Assembly (NCBI GenBank): GCA_019703815.1
Contig: AP023052.1
Span: forward strand, 2,666,001-2,730,000
Length of the DNA stretch: 64,000 nt
DNA from: Thaumasiovibrio occultus
Lineage (GTDB): Bacteria > Pseudomonadota > Gammaproteobacteria > Enterobacterales > Vibrionaceae
Direction of reading: 5' to 3'
Part shown: in pieces, positions 19,031 through 27,561 of the stretch
Layout of the letters: every line of letters begins with the position of its first letter
Numbering within the stretch: position 1 is the stretch's first letter
Notes under the pieces: model-generated
What the model saw: only the letters and a program-made list of their open reading frames with translations
Database searches by the model: none
Told to the model about the DNA's origin: nothing
Translations under genes and position numbers: made by a program

Positions 19031-20167
19031 ATGCAACTTACTCATGCGATTGCTCGTCAAATTGTCGCCCGGGCGATGAAAATCATTAACTTTTCTATCA
19101 ACGTCATGGATGACAATGGCTTGATCATTGGCTCTGGAGATCCGACGCGGCTTAATCAGCGCCACGAAGGAGCGATTCTGGCCCTTGCTGAAAAACGTGT
19201 CGTGGAAATCCATACCCGCAGTGATTTGAAAGGCGTGAAACCGGGGATCAACCTGCCTATCGTGCATAACGGGTTAACCATTGGGGTTGTTGGCATTTCA
19301 GGGCCACCAGAAGAGGTTCGCCAGTACGGTGAACTGGTGCGAATGACCGCTGAAATGGTCATCGAGCAAGCTGCACTGATGGCGCAAATGCAGTGGACTA
19401 AACGCCACCGCGAAGAATTGGTGTTGCAGCTTATTCATGGATCTGAGCTGAGCGAGCAACAGTTGTTCTCCGTCGCCACCCAGTTGGAAATGGATCTGAC
19501 CGTGCCCCGCGTTGCTGCCATCATCAAAGTTGAGCCGAAAAAAAGCGGCGATGTCGTCACCCTTGAGCACTTGCGAGAGGTTGTGCAAATGCTTGAATTC
19601 CCAGAGCGTAATAATTTGGTTGGGATTGCTTCGGTAGCGCAAAGTGAAATCGTGGTACTTAAACCCGTCACGTTAACCGACTCCGGCTGGAGCCGGAAAA
19701 TCGAAGAGAAACGCATTACCCAATTGATCGAGCGTATTCGCCATGGTGGCAACTACAAAATTCGTATCGCGATCGGCGACTATTACCCAGAATTGGGGGG
19801 ATTAGCGCTCTCTTATCGCACAGCAGCCGCCACCATGAGCGCGTCAGGCAAGACGCATAAAGTCATGTTTTATCAAGATCATATTCTTCGCGTCGCGCTT
19901 CAAGGCGTCGATGATTGGCGTCAACAACAGTTACGCCACCCACTTTTGTTATTGCGTGATAACGACCCACGAGGGTTGCTTGAGAAAACCTTGGTTGTTT
20001 TTTTTAATGAGAACTGTGACTTGGCGCAAACTTGCCGTATGTTACACATTCACCGCAATACCCTGCGCTACCGATTAGAGCGTATCGAGCAAGCTACATC
20101 TTTAAATATCAACAACATAGAAGATAAGACGCGTTTGTACCTTGCGCTAAAAACCATCAATCATTAA
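19031..20167 (+). CDS. cdaR: Sugar diacid/glycerate utilisation regulator, CdaR family
   Basis: A transcription activator; in E. coli CdaR turns on galactarate, glucarate and glycerate genes. The 378-residue protein has an N-terminal sugar-diacid recognition domain (about 1-135, with DNGLIIGSGDPTRLNQRHEG). The C-terminal PucR-type helix-turn-helix contains CRMLHIHRNTLRYRLERIEQ. ATG 19031 is chosen to match the family start; AGGA lies 12 bases upstream. A T8 run (19998-20005) within VVFFN is intact in frame. It is followed by a GntP permease and glycerate kinase, the set also found in Haemophilus influenzae. Confidence 0.88.
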   Translation: MQLTHAIARQIVARAMKIINFSINVMDDNGLIIGSGDPTRLNQRHEGAILALAEKRVVEIHTRSDLKGVKPGINLPIVHNGLTIGVVGISGPPEEVRQYGELVRMTAEMVIEQAALMAQMQWTKRHREELVLQLIHGSELSEQQLFSVATQLEMDLTVPRVAAIIKVEPKKSGDVVTLEHLREVVQMLEFPERNNLVGIASVAQSEIVVLKPVTLTDSGWSRKIEEKRITQLIERIRHGGNYKIRIAIGDYYPELGGLALSYRTAAATMSASGKTHKVMFYQDHILRVALQGVDDWRQQQLRHPLLLLRDNDPRGLLEKTLVVFFNENCDLAQTCRMLHIHRNTLRYRLERIEQATSLNINNIEDKTRLYLALKTINH

Positions 20168-20175
20168 CGCCCTTC

Positions 20176-20224
20176 TTGTGCAGGTGCACAAATTATCCGA
20201 TATTGAGTATTTGATAATTTGTGC
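20176..20224. promoter_or_regulatory. Palindrome array ahead of the glycerate permease, probable CdaR operators
   Basis: TTGTGCA-GG-TGCACAA (20176-20191) is a perfect 7-bp palindrome. Its right half begins a second inverted repeat: GCACAAATTATC (20186-20197) matches GATAATTTGTGC (20213-20224) perfectly over 12 bp across 15 bases. Three TTGTGC half-sites are thus arranged in the 128-base gap between cdaR and gntP. No U-run follows, so this is not a terminator. Assignment to CdaR is inference from position. Confidence 0.6.
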
Positions 20225-20295
20225 TACTGCCTAAAGCCATCACTGGCGATAACTTCTACATTGCGGCAATCCAATAATAATAGGAATGTGAAACA

Positions 20296-21561
20296 ATGAC
20301 TGAAGTATCGACCCTGGGCGCCCTTTCAGCCCTTGTAATAGCTATCGTTTTAATTCTACGGAAAGTTCCACCCGCTTACGGCATGATGATTGGTGCCTTA
20401 GTCGGTGGTATTGTTGGTGGCGTTTCGCTAACTGACACAGTAACGCTAATGATCGGCGGCGCCCAAGGCATCGTAACCGCTGTTCTTCGTATTCTTGCCG
20501 CAGGTGTTCTAGCGGGCGTGCTGATTGAATCTGGCGCGGCGACCACTATCGCGGAAACTATCGTTAAAAAGGTCGGCGAAACTCGCGCTCTACTTGCGCT
20601 TGCTGTCGCGACCATGATCCTAACAGCTGTTGGCGTATTCGTTGACGTTGCTGTTATCACCGTTGCGCCTATCGCGATGGCCATCGCTCAGCGCGCCGAT
20701 CTGTCTAAGATGGCGATTCTGCTAGCGATGATTGGTGGTGGTAAAGCCGGTAACGTAATGTCACCTAACCCAAATGCGATTGCCGCTTCTGACGCATTCA
20801 ACGTTCCTCTTACTTCTGTCATGGCAGCAGGCATTATTCCGGGTATTTGTGGCCTGATCGTCGCTTACGTCCTAGCCAAACGCCTTGTGCACAAAGGCAG
20901 CAAAGTGAACAAAGACGAAGTGGTATCCGTCGATCACTCAACCCTGCCAAGCTTTGGTCCTGCCATTGTTGCTCCTATGGTGGCGATTACCCTACTTGCC
21001 CTTCGCCCAATCGCGGGCATCAGTGTTGATCCACTGATCGCGCTACCACTGGGTGGTCTAGCCGGTGCGCTGGCAATGGGTCGCTTTAAAGATTCTAACC
21101 ACTTCGCAGTCTCTGGTCTGACCCGCATGGCGCCAGTAGCCGTTATGCTACTAGGTACAGGTACATTAGCGGGCATCATTGCGAACTCTGGCTTGCGTGG
21201 CGGTTTGATCAGCATTCTTGAAGCCTCTGGCTTGCCAAGCTACCTACTTGCTCCAATTTCAGGTGCCATGATGTCACTGGCAACCGCGTCAACAACGGCG
21301 GGCACGGCGGTTGCATCGAACGTATTTAGCTCCACCATTATCGATCTTGGCGTTCCAGCACTTGCCGGTGCAGCGATGATCCACGCAGGTGCCACTGTGC
21401 TTGACCACATGCCACACGGTAGCTTCTTCCATGCAACGGGCGGTTCAGTACACATGAACATCCACGAGCGTTTGAAAGTGATCCCTTATGAATCAGCGGT
21501 TGGCCTTGCGATTGCCGTGGTTTCCACCCTGATCTACGGCGTATTTGGCCTGTTCGTTTAA
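20296..21561 (+). CDS. GntP-family permease, probable D-glycerate uptake
   Basis: A 421-residue inner-membrane symporter of the gluconate:proton family with about 12 membrane segments. Family-type blocks are visible (GMMIGALVGGIVGG, AIAQRADLSKMAILLAMIGG, HAGATVLDHMPHGSFFHATG). The location between cdaR and glycerate kinase argues for glycerate and not gluconate, but the substrate cannot be read from sequence. AGGA lies about 10 bases before the ATG. It is 32 bases ahead of the kinase gene and surely co-transcribed with it. Confidence 0.85.
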   Translation: MTEVSTLGALSALVIAIVLILRKVPPAYGMMIGALVGGIVGGVSLTDTVTLMIGGAQGIVTAVLRILAAGVLAGVLIESGAATTIAETIVKKVGETRALLALAVATMILTAVGVFVDVAVITVAPIAMAIAQRADLSKMAILLAMIGGGKAGNVMSPNPNAIAASDAFNVPLTSVMAAGIIPGICGLIVAYVLAKRLVHKGSKVNKDEVVSVDHSTLPSFGPAIVAPMVAITLLALRPIAGISVDPLIALPLGGLAGALAMGRFKDSNHFAVSGLTRMAPVAVMLLGTGTLAGIIANSGLRGGLISILEASGLPSYLLAPISGAMMSLATASTTAGTAVASNVFSSTIIDLGVPALAGAAMIHAGATVLDHMPHGSFFHATGGSVHMNIHERLKVIPYESAVGLAIAVVSTLIYGVFGLFV

Positions 21562-21593
21562 TCCTAAGCCTGTTCCGAATTGAGAGAAATATT

Positions 21594-22727
21594 ATGAAAG
21601 TCGTAATTGCCCCAGATTCATACAAAGAAAGCCTAACAGCGATGGAAGTGGCACAAGCCATTGAAGCGGGTTTCAGCCGCGTGTTTCCAGATGCTGAGTT
21701 TCTAAAACTGCCAATGGCAGATGGCGGCGAAGGCACAGTGCAATCACTGGTTGATGCTACTGGCGGTGACATTGTTGCTTGCACTGTGACCGGTCCTCTT
21801 GGCACACCAGTCGAAGGCTTCTACGGTGTGATGGGCGATGGCGATATGGCCGTGATCGAAATGGCGGCGGCGTCTGGTTTGCACTTAGTGCCAACCGAGC
21901 AACGCAACCCGCTGATCACGACCACTTTCGGAACAGGTGAATTGATCAAAGCAGCCCTCGATCGCGGCGTTAAGCACATTATCGTCGGGATCGGTGGCAG
22001 TGCGACCAACGACGGCGGTATCGGCATGGCGCAAGCACTTGGCATTCGTCTGCTTGATAGCGAAGGTAGCGATTTGACTTACGGCGGCGGCGCATTGTCG
22101 TCACTTGCGACGATCGATATGTCGGGCTTGGATTCGCGTCTTGCCGATATCAAACTTGAAGTCGCTTGTGACGTAGATAACCCGCTGTGTGGTGAAAAAG
22201 GCGCGTCGGCGGTCTTCGGTCCGCAAAAAGGCGCGACACCAGAAATGGTGGCAACGCTTGACGCAAACCTAAGCCACTACGCTGACATCATTAAAGCGAC
22301 GACCGGCAACGACATTAAAAACGCAGCCGGTGCTGGTGCGGCGGGCGGCCTTGGCGCAGCGCTAATGGGCCTGCTGAATGCCTCACTACGTCCGGGTATC
22401 GAAATCGTGATGGACGCGGTAGATCTAGCCGAGCAAGTCAAAGGCGCTGATTTGGTGATCACGGGCGAAGGTCGCATCGATAGCCAAACGATCCACGGTA
22501 AAACCCCAATTGGTGTGGCACGTACAGCAAAAGCAGAAAACATCCCAGTGATCGGTATTGCTGGTAGCATTTCAGCAGATAGCCATGTAGTTCACAGCCA
22601 CGGTATCGACGCGGTATTCAGTGTCGTTCCGGGCGCGATGGACTTACCACAAGCGCTAGAAAATGCGGCAGAATATGTAGAGCAAGCGGCACTGAACGTG
22701 GCGCAACTGTGGAAGCTAAGCCGCTAG
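21594..22727 (+). CDS. glxK: Glycerate kinase (GarK/GlxK family)
   Basis: Phosphorylates D-glycerate (to 2-phosphoglycerate in the E. coli members), sending it into lower glycolysis. The 377-residue product is full length for glycerate kinase type 1. Conserved motifs: APDSYKESLTA at the N-terminus, PMADGGEGT, GIGGSATNDGGIGMAQALG, GAAGGLGAALMGL and TGEGRIDSQTIHGKTPIGVA. With the upstream permease it makes an uptake-and-activation pair under CdaR. The symbol could equally be garK. Confidence 0.92.
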   Translation: MKVVIAPDSYKESLTAMEVAQAIEAGFSRVFPDAEFLKLPMADGGEGTVQSLVDATGGDIVACTVTGPLGTPVEGFYGVMGDGDMAVIEMAAASGLHLVPTEQRNPLITTTFGTGELIKAALDRGVKHIIVGIGGSATNDGGIGMAQALGIRLLDSEGSDLTYGGGALSSLATIDMSGLDSRLADIKLEVACDVDNPLCGEKGASAVFGPQKGATPEMVATLDANLSHYADIIKATTGNDIKNAAGAGAAGGLGAALMGLLNASLRPGIEIVMDAVDLAEQVKGADLVITGEGRIDSQTIHGKTPIGVARTAKAENIPVIGIAGSISADSHVVHSHGIDAVFSVVPGAMDLPQALENAAEYVEQAALNVAQLWKLSR

Positions 22728-22747
22728 TTGCTAGTATCAAAAGACAT

Positions 22748-22777
22748 TGTGAGTTGTTGGCTCGCCAGCAACTCACA
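22748..22777 (+). other. Strong hairpin after glxK without a U-run
   Basis: TGTGAGTTGTTGG (22748-22760) and CCAGCAACTCACA (22765-22777) pair over 13 bases with one G-U and a CTCG loop. ACTAACG follows, so it may protect the 3' end of the message and not terminate it. A further small palindrome, ACTATTGC-CC-GCAATAGT, lies at 22817-22834; its role is unknown. Confidence 0.5.
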
Positions 22778-22888
22778 CTAACGTTTAACCATTAACTCCA
22801 TAACGTTCCCCAACACACTATTGCCCGCAATAGTAAAAAATAACCACTTATGAAATGGGGCTATGACCCTGTTAGAACCTTACCCATT

Positions 22889-22915
22889 GGCGCTCCTTGT
22901 GAGCGCCGTTTTTTT
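22889..22915 (+). terminator. Rho-independent terminator of the glycerate operon
   Basis: GGCGCTC (22889-22895) and GAGCGCC (22901-22907) form the stem with a CTTGT loop, followed by G and seven T's (22909-22915). It ends transcription before the IS element. Confidence 0.92.
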
Positions 22916-22973
22916 ATCTGCCGCCATCATCCCATCCCTATTCACCCAGCCTTTCTCGACCGAAAGCGCGATC

Positions 22974-22995
22974 AAAAAAGGCACCGCTCACGCAG
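22974..22995 (-). other. Left fragment of the split acnB terminator, with the left target-site copy
   Basis: AAAAAA (22974-22979), GGCACCGC and TCACGCAG are the distal half of a terminator that would end acnB transcripts (minus strand). CCGCTCACGCAG at 22984-22995 is one copy of the 12-bp target duplication; the other is at 24425-24436. Removing the IS and one copy restores AAAGGCACCGC-TCAC-GCAGTGCCTTT, an 11-bp stem (one C-T position, G-U in the RNA) with a six-base U-run on the minus strand. Confidence 0.8.
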
Positions 22996-22996
22996 T

Positions 22997-23032
22997 AATG
23001 CCGTTCACTTAAGGTGAGCGGCATTGTTTTTT
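22997..23032 (+). terminator. Terminator-like hairpin at the left end of the IS
   Basis: AATGCCGTTCAC (22997-23008) pairs with GTGAGCGGCATT (23014-23025), one mismatched pair, loop TTAAG. G and six T's follow (23027-23032). It would stop plus-strand transcripts entering the element antisense to the transposase. The outer arm is part of the terminal repeat, and the transposase stop codon (23005-23007) also lies within it. Confidence 0.65.
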
Positions 23033-24330
23033 CTAGGGTATCGGCTTGGCTTTTTCTTAACGACTCTAGGGAAGGATCTTTCTCGCCTAGGTTCAAGTAT
23101 TAAGCTCCCACTCATTGAGTAGAAGTTTTGGAGTTGCCTCGGGATTGCTCCTGGTGACGAGTATGGAAGTCCCACTATCAGACGCATGATGTGAGCGAGT
23201 GCTCCATTGAAGCTAAGTTGATACGGCAAGTAATCGCCATTCAACGTATTACACATCTGGACCATTTGATACCTGACCAAGTTATACGTCAGTAGTATTC
23301 CCCAAAGTTCTTGTTTTACTAATTCAGGGAGTCGACTTCGAAGCGTGAGTCGGTTACCAAGCATGTACTGTTTTTGCTCACGATATCCGAGTTCAATTTC
23401 CCAACGATACCCATATAAGCCTACGATATCTGACTTTGGGTAGAGCATAGGGTCAAGCATTGAGGTGAGAACATCGTATTGCTTACCATCTTTGACTCTC
23501 GTGATTAAACGTACAACCACTTCTTGTTCTAGCTCTGGCCACTTTTTACGTGCTTGCGGATTACTCTTCAGTTTTATCAGTTTATCTTGGCGGCCAAGAG
23601 ACTGAACGACGTCATAAGTGAGTCCTTTTTTCATAGGGATAAGCCAATGTCGATTTATGCCTTGCGAGCTCCATGCTTGAAGTAGACCAAGGGAGTAAAA
23701 GCCTTTATCAAAAAGGGTTAAGCTATTATCAGGTGTCGTCTCTATCAGTTGTTCTGCTAACTTCATTTCATTGACGCTATAGCAGTCAAAGGCACTACCT
23801 GTGATTAAATGGCTGCTTAATTCCATCTGACATACCATGCGTACTTGTGGATACTGTGTTTCTTTACCGTCACGGTTGGTAGGCTTGGCAAACGCTGCAG
23901 CGTTCTCTTTTGAGTCCTCAGTTCGCCATAAGACACCATCAACGCCAAGAAGAGTGAGCCCGTTCCAGTTGGGTAAATTAGCCCGCTTAAACCAATGACT
24001 TTGGGTACACTCAAAAAGAGCTTTAGCCGCTGACTCACCGAGGTTTTTTCTTCGCTGTGTTAATGCACTTGGAGCAACAAATGGTTTACCTGTGCGGTCA
24101 ACAATATCGAGCATATTTACAATGTCAGCCATGGATTTATCGTTATAGATTGCCATTCCAACCAGTAACCATGCCATCGACTCTAAAGTTAGCTTTCGTT
24201 TTCTTAGCGTAACAGTATCAGTCAGTTCGTAAGCACTATTGATGAGTTCAATGGGTAGGAGGTCAGCGAGTGTTTCAACTTGATTGGGTTTATAATTGTT
24301 GATGATGTCGAGGGCTTGAGAAACGTGCAT
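23005..24330 (-). CDS. IS4 family transposase
   Basis: A DDE transposase of 441 residues, full length for the family. The first aspartate is in [10 protein letters not shown] and the second in [12 protein letters not shown]. The C-terminal signature is exact: Y-x2-R-x3-E-x6-K in [15 protein letters not shown]. The tail is basic ([15 protein letters not shown]). No Shine-Dalgarno stands free before the ATG; the only GGA is inside a leader hairpin (24333-24365). The stop codon lies in the left terminal repeat. Base composition is more AT-rich than the neighbours, fitting a mobile gene. Confidence 0.95.
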   Translation of the reverse strand: MHVSQALDIINNYKPNQVETLADLLPIELINSAYELTDTVTLRKRKLTLESMAWLLVGMAIYNDKSMADIVNMLDIVDRTGKPFVAPSALTQRRKNLGESAAKALFECTQSHWFKRANLPNWNGLTLLGVDGVLWRTEDSKENAAAFAKPTNRDGKETQYPQVRMVCQMELSSHLITGSAFDCYSVNEMKLAEQLIETTPDNSLTLFDKGFYSLGLLQAWSSQGINRHWLIPMKKGLTYDVVQSLGRQDKLIKLKSNPQARKKWPELEQEVVVRLITRVKDGKQYDVLTSMLDPMLYPKSDIVGLYGYRWEIELGYREQKQYMLGNRLTLRSRLPELVKQELWGILLTYNLVRYQMVQMCNTLNGDYLPYQLSFNGALAHIMRLIVGLPYSSPGAIPRQLQNFYSMSGSLILEPRRERSFPRVVKKKPSRYPRKNNAAHLK

Positions 24331-24332
24331 AA

Positions 24333-24365
24333 AAAAATCCGATAAACAAGGTCTATCGGATTTTT
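24333..24365 (-). promoter_or_regulatory. Leader hairpin directly before the transposase start
   Basis: AAAAATCCGATA (24333-24344) and TATCGGATTTTT (24354-24365) form a perfect 12-bp stem with a 9-base loop. In a minus-strand transcript the hairpin ends in a U-run two bases before the AUG, and the only SD-like GGA is in its 3' arm. A transcript reading in from acnB would fold here, ending or hiding the start. Confidence 0.75.
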
Positions 24366-24424
24366 ACATACTGGTAGGATCATTCAACTGATCTGCCGAT
24401 TAAAGTCTTAACTGATCGGCATTA

Positions 24425-24443
24425 CCGCTCACGCAGTGCCTTT
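24425..24443 (-). other. Right fragment of the split acnB terminator, with the right target-site copy
   Basis: CCGCTCACGCAG (24425-24436) is the second target-site copy, and GCAGTGCCTTT (24433-24443) is the proximal arm of the interrupted terminator. It begins 22 bases after the acnB stop. Alone, it can only form an imperfect stem with IS sequence and has no following U-run. Confidence 0.8.
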
Positions 24444-24464
24444 GGTGTCTCGATTTAGGATTGA

Positions 24465-27062
24465 TTAAACCGCTGTTTGCACAATCACATCGTCCGCTTT
24501 CTTGGTGTACTCATCCATTAGGTGGAAGTTCAAGTAACGGTAAGTATCTGCCGCCGTCGCATCGATTTGCTTCGCGTATTCCAAATACTCTTCCATGGTA
24601 GGAATGCGACCCAAGACAGCACCCACCGCCGCAAGCTCGGCTGACGACAAGAATACATTCGCGCCAGTACCCAAACGGTTCGGGAAGTTACGCGTTGAGG
24701 TCGACATCACCGTCGTGTTGTCTTTCACGCGCGCTTGGTTACCCATACACAGCGAACAGCCTGGGGTTTCGATACGTACACCGGCTTTACCGTAAATGCC
24801 GTAGTAACCTTCGGCTGTCAGCTGATCTTTATCCATCTTGGTCGGCGGTGCAATCCACATACGGGTAGACAACTGACCACCAAATTTCTCTAGCAACTTA
24901 CCTGCAGCACGGAAGTGACCAATGTTGGTCATACAAGAGCCGATAAAGACTTCATCAATTTCGGTGCCTTGTACATCTGACAGCAAACGCGCGTCATCTG
25001 GATCGTTTGGCGCACAAAGCACAGGCTCAGTCACGTCTGCCAAATCGATTTCAATCACATGCGCGTATTCTGCGTTGTTATCGGCTTCCATTAGGCTTGG
25101 GTTGGCCAACCACTCTTCCATCGCCACGATACGACGCTCGATGGTACGCACGTCACCGTAACCTTCAGAAATCATCCACTTCAACATCACGATGTTTGAT
25201 TGCAGATATTCAGCAACCGACTCATGTGATAGTTTCACGGTACAACCCGCCGCACTGCGCTCTGCCGAAGCATCGGATAGCTCGAACGCTTGCTCAACCG
25301 TTAAGTGCTCAACCCCTTCGATCTCAAGAATACGACCAGAGAACTCATTGATCTTGCCAGCTTTCTCAACCGTCAATAGGCCTTGCTTAATCGCGTAGTA
25401 AGGGATCGCATGCACCAGATCACGCAGGGTGATCCCCGGTTGCATTTCACCTTTGAAACGCACCAAGATAGATTCAGGCATATCGAGCGGCATTACACCC
25501 GTCGCGGCAGCAAACGCCACCAGACCAGAGCCTGCTGGGAACGAGATCCCTAGAGGGAAACGGGTATGTGAGTCACCACCGGTACCGACCGTATCAGGCA
25601 ACAACATACGGTTAAGCCAAGAGTGGATAACACCATCTCCCGGACGCAATGAAACACCGCCACGGTTCATAATGAAATCAGGCAGCGTGTGGTGCGTTAC
25701 GACATCAACCGGTTTCGGGTATGCCGAGGTGTGACAGAATGACTGCATCGTTAGATCAGCAGAGAAGCCCAAACAAGCGAGATCTTTTAGCTCATCACGG
25801 GTCATCGGGCCGGTAGTGTCTTGCGAGCCAACCGTAGTCATCTTCGGCTCACAGTACGTACCTGGGCGAATACCTTCAACGCCACACGCTTTACCCACCA
25901 TCTTCTGCGCAAGTGTGTAACCCGCATTCGATTCAGCGACGGCTTGCGGACGACGGAACACGTCAGACGCTGGCAGACCTAGCGCTTCACGTGCTTTGTC
26001 TGTCAAGCCACGACCAATGATTAATGGAATACGGCCACCAGCACGTACTTCATCGAGCAAGACATCAGTTTTTAGAGAGAAGGTAGAAAGCACATCATCA
26101 GTGCCGTGAACACAAACCTTGCCTTCAAATGGGTAAACATCAATTACATCACCCATATTAAGCTTGCTTACATCGAGCTCGATAGGCAGCGCGCCCGCAT
26201 CTTCCATGGTATTAAAGAAGATAGGTGCGATTTTGCCGCCAAGACAGAAACCACCCGCACGTTTGTTAGGTACGTATGGAATATCGTCACCCATAAACCA
26301 AAGTACAGAGTTGGTTGCCGACTTACGTGATGAACCGGTACCGACAACATCACCCACATAAACGAGTTGGTGACCTTTGCCCTGCAGCGCTTCGATTTGC
26401 TTGATTGGCCCGATGTTGCCCGGATCGTCAGGGTCGATACCATCGCGTACGTTCTTAAGCATGGCTAACGCATGCAATGGGATATCAGGACGCGACCACG
26501 CGTCTGGGGCTGGAGAGAGATCATCGGTGTTGGTTTCACCCGTGACCTTAAATACGGTAAGTGTCGCTTTTTCAGGAACGTTTGGCTTAGACAGGAACCA
26601 TTCCGCGTTCGCCCACGACTCCATCACTTGCTTGGCAGACGCGTTACCCGCTTTGGCTTTTTCTTCCACATCGTAGAAGGCATCAAACATCAGCAAGGTG
26701 TGTGACAGCGCTTTTACTGAAATCGGCGCCAGCTCGGCATCATCAAGCAGTTCGACCAATGGTTGAATGTTATAACCGCCTTGCATTGTACCTAGCAGCT
26801 CAGCCGCTTTGGCCTTGCTGACTAAGGGTGAAGCCGCTTCATCTTTGGTGATGGCAGCCAGAAACCCTGCTTTCACGTAAGCCGCTTCATCCACACCCGG
26901 TGGGATACGATTTTCAAAAAGATCCAGTAAGAAGGCTTCCTCACCGGCAGGCGGATTTTTCAGTAATTCAATCAGTCCCGAGACTTGCTCTGCATCGAGG
27001 GGTTTAGGAACAACTCCTTGGGCGGCACGTTCTTCGACGTGTTTACGGTAGGCTTCAAGCAC
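24465..27062 (-). CDS. acnB: Aconitate hydratase B
   Basis: The main TCA-cycle aconitase; isomerises citrate and isocitrate using a 4Fe-4S cluster. The 865-residue product has the same length as E. coli AcnB. The cluster cysteines are present, one in [12 protein letters not shown] and two in [10 protein letters not shown], as is the swivel-domain block [14 protein letters not shown]. The N-terminal HEAT-like domain starts [16 protein letters not shown]. The start codon is GTG, with AGAGG eight bases upstream. Its own terminator has been split by the IS element, and a 5' hairpin precedes the ribosome-binding site. Confidence 0.96.
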   Translation of the reverse strand: MLEAYRKHVEERAAQGVVPKPLDAEQVSGLIELLKNPPAGEEAFLLDLFENRIPPGVDEAAYVKAGFLAAITKDEAASPLVSKAKAAELLGTMQGGYNIQPLVELLDDAELAPISVKALSHTLLMFDAFYDVEEKAKAGNASAKQVMESWANAEWFLSKPNVPEKATLTVFKVTGETNTDDLSPAPDAWSRPDIPLHALAMLKNVRDGIDPDDPGNIGPIKQIEALQGKGHQLVYVGDVVGTGSSRKSATNSVLWFMGDDIPYVPNKRAGGFCLGGKIAPIFFNTMEDAGALPIELDVSKLNMGDVIDVYPFEGKVCVHGTDDVLSTFSLKTDVLLDEVRAGGRIPLIIGRGLTDKAREALGLPASDVFRRPQAVAESNAGYTLAQKMVGKACGVEGIRPGTYCEPKMTTVGSQDTTGPMTRDELKDLACLGFSADLTMQSFCHTSAYPKPVDVVTHHTLPDFIMNRGGVSLRPGDGVIHSWLNRMLLPDTVGTGGDSHTRFPLGISFPAGSGLVAFAAATGVMPLDMPESILVRFKGEMQPGITLRDLVHAIPYYAIKQGLLTVEKAGKINEFSGRILEIEGVEHLTVEQAFELSDASAERSAAGCTVKLSHESVAEYLQSNIVMLKWMISEGYGDVRTIERRIVAMEEWLANPSLMEADNNAEYAHVIEIDLADVTEPVLCAPNDPDDARLLSDVQGTEIDEVFIGSCMTNIGHFRAAGKLLEKFGGQLSTRMWIAPPTKMDKDQLTAEGYYGIYGKAGVRIETPGCSLCMGNQARVKDNTTVMSTSTRNFPNRLGTGANVFLSSAELAAVGAVLGRIPTMEEYLEYAKQIDATAADTYRYLNFHLMDEYTKKADDVIVQTAV

Positions 27063-27475
27063 GACGTTTTCCTCTTTTTACGGTTTCGTCTGATTGACGA
27101 AACATCCTTGGAAAGTATTGAACCTGATCGGTGCTGACGTGGGCTGCGGATTTACAATACCGTCTCGCCGTCCTCGTCGCTCAATCGGGTACGACACGGT
27201 TCAAACTGTGTCAAAAGCATATCACCATTAACGAAAAGTTAAAATATAACCGATTTGATCAACACATAGCCATTAGTCTAATTCGCTTCAACTTGTGAGT
27301 GGGATCTTGCTTAACTCCTATGCTGATGGGCAGTTAGGTATACTGACTTAGACTCACCGGGTTTGCAGTTACTGAGGGTTTAACTTCGCCGTCTCTCTTT
27401 GCTTTCTCTATGTAACAGTAGACGTTGCGGCGCTAGAGCTAACAATTTCGATCCGAATTTGGGATCTCTAAAACG
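27063..27475 (-). promoter_or_regulatory. acnB leader and promoter region with two dyads
   Basis: No gene is seen in this stretch. GTTTCGTC-TGATT-GACGAAAC (27083-27103) is a perfect 8-bp hairpin just upstream of the acnB ribosome-binding site. GACACGGTT-CA-AACTGTGTC (27193-27212) is a 20-base near-palindrome (8 of 9 pairs) 131 bases before the start, a possible operator of unknown regulator. TTGACA overlaps it on the minus strand, but no convincing -10 follows at 16-18 bases. Confidence 0.5.
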
Positions 27476-27499
27476 AAAAAAGGCGCTGTTGCCAGCGCC
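27476..27499 (-). terminator. Rho-independent terminator of the pdhR-aceEF-lpdA unit
   Basis: GGCGCTG (27482-27488) and CAGCGCC (27493-27499) with a TTGC loop form the stem, and the A-run 27476-27481 gives the U-run on the minus strand. It lies 62 bases after the lpdA stop. Confidence 0.92.
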
Positions 27500-27561
27500 C
27501 AAAACGAAAGGAATTTTGTAGTTTGTTAAGCCGGTTTTCACCGCCTTTACCTACTTAGCGA

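Larger units (their letters stand above)
22996..24424 (-). mobile_element. Complete IS4-like insertion sequence, 1429 bp
   Basis: The element carries one DDE transposase gene and 18-bp terminal inverted repeats. The left end TAATGCCGTTCACTTAAG (22996-23013) matches the complement of the right end (24407-24424) at 16 of 18 positions. It is flanked by a perfect 12-bp direct repeat, CCGCTCACGCAG (22984-22995 and 24425-24436). Length and end sequence resemble IS4. The boundary is ambiguous by one base or so because the flanks continue the match. It lies between the glycerate operon and acnB with the transposase in acnB's direction. The intact frame and perfect duplication suggest a fairly recent insertion. 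Confidence 0.92.

Noticed and set aside
19998-20005. T8 run in cdaR as a frameshift
   Set aside because: The frame continues through the complete helix-turn-helix, so the gene is intact as given.
22817-22834. ACTATTGC-CC-GCAATAGT as a terminator
   Set aside because: It is followed by A's on the plus strand and lacks a U-run on either side in the right position; the true terminator is at 22889-22915.
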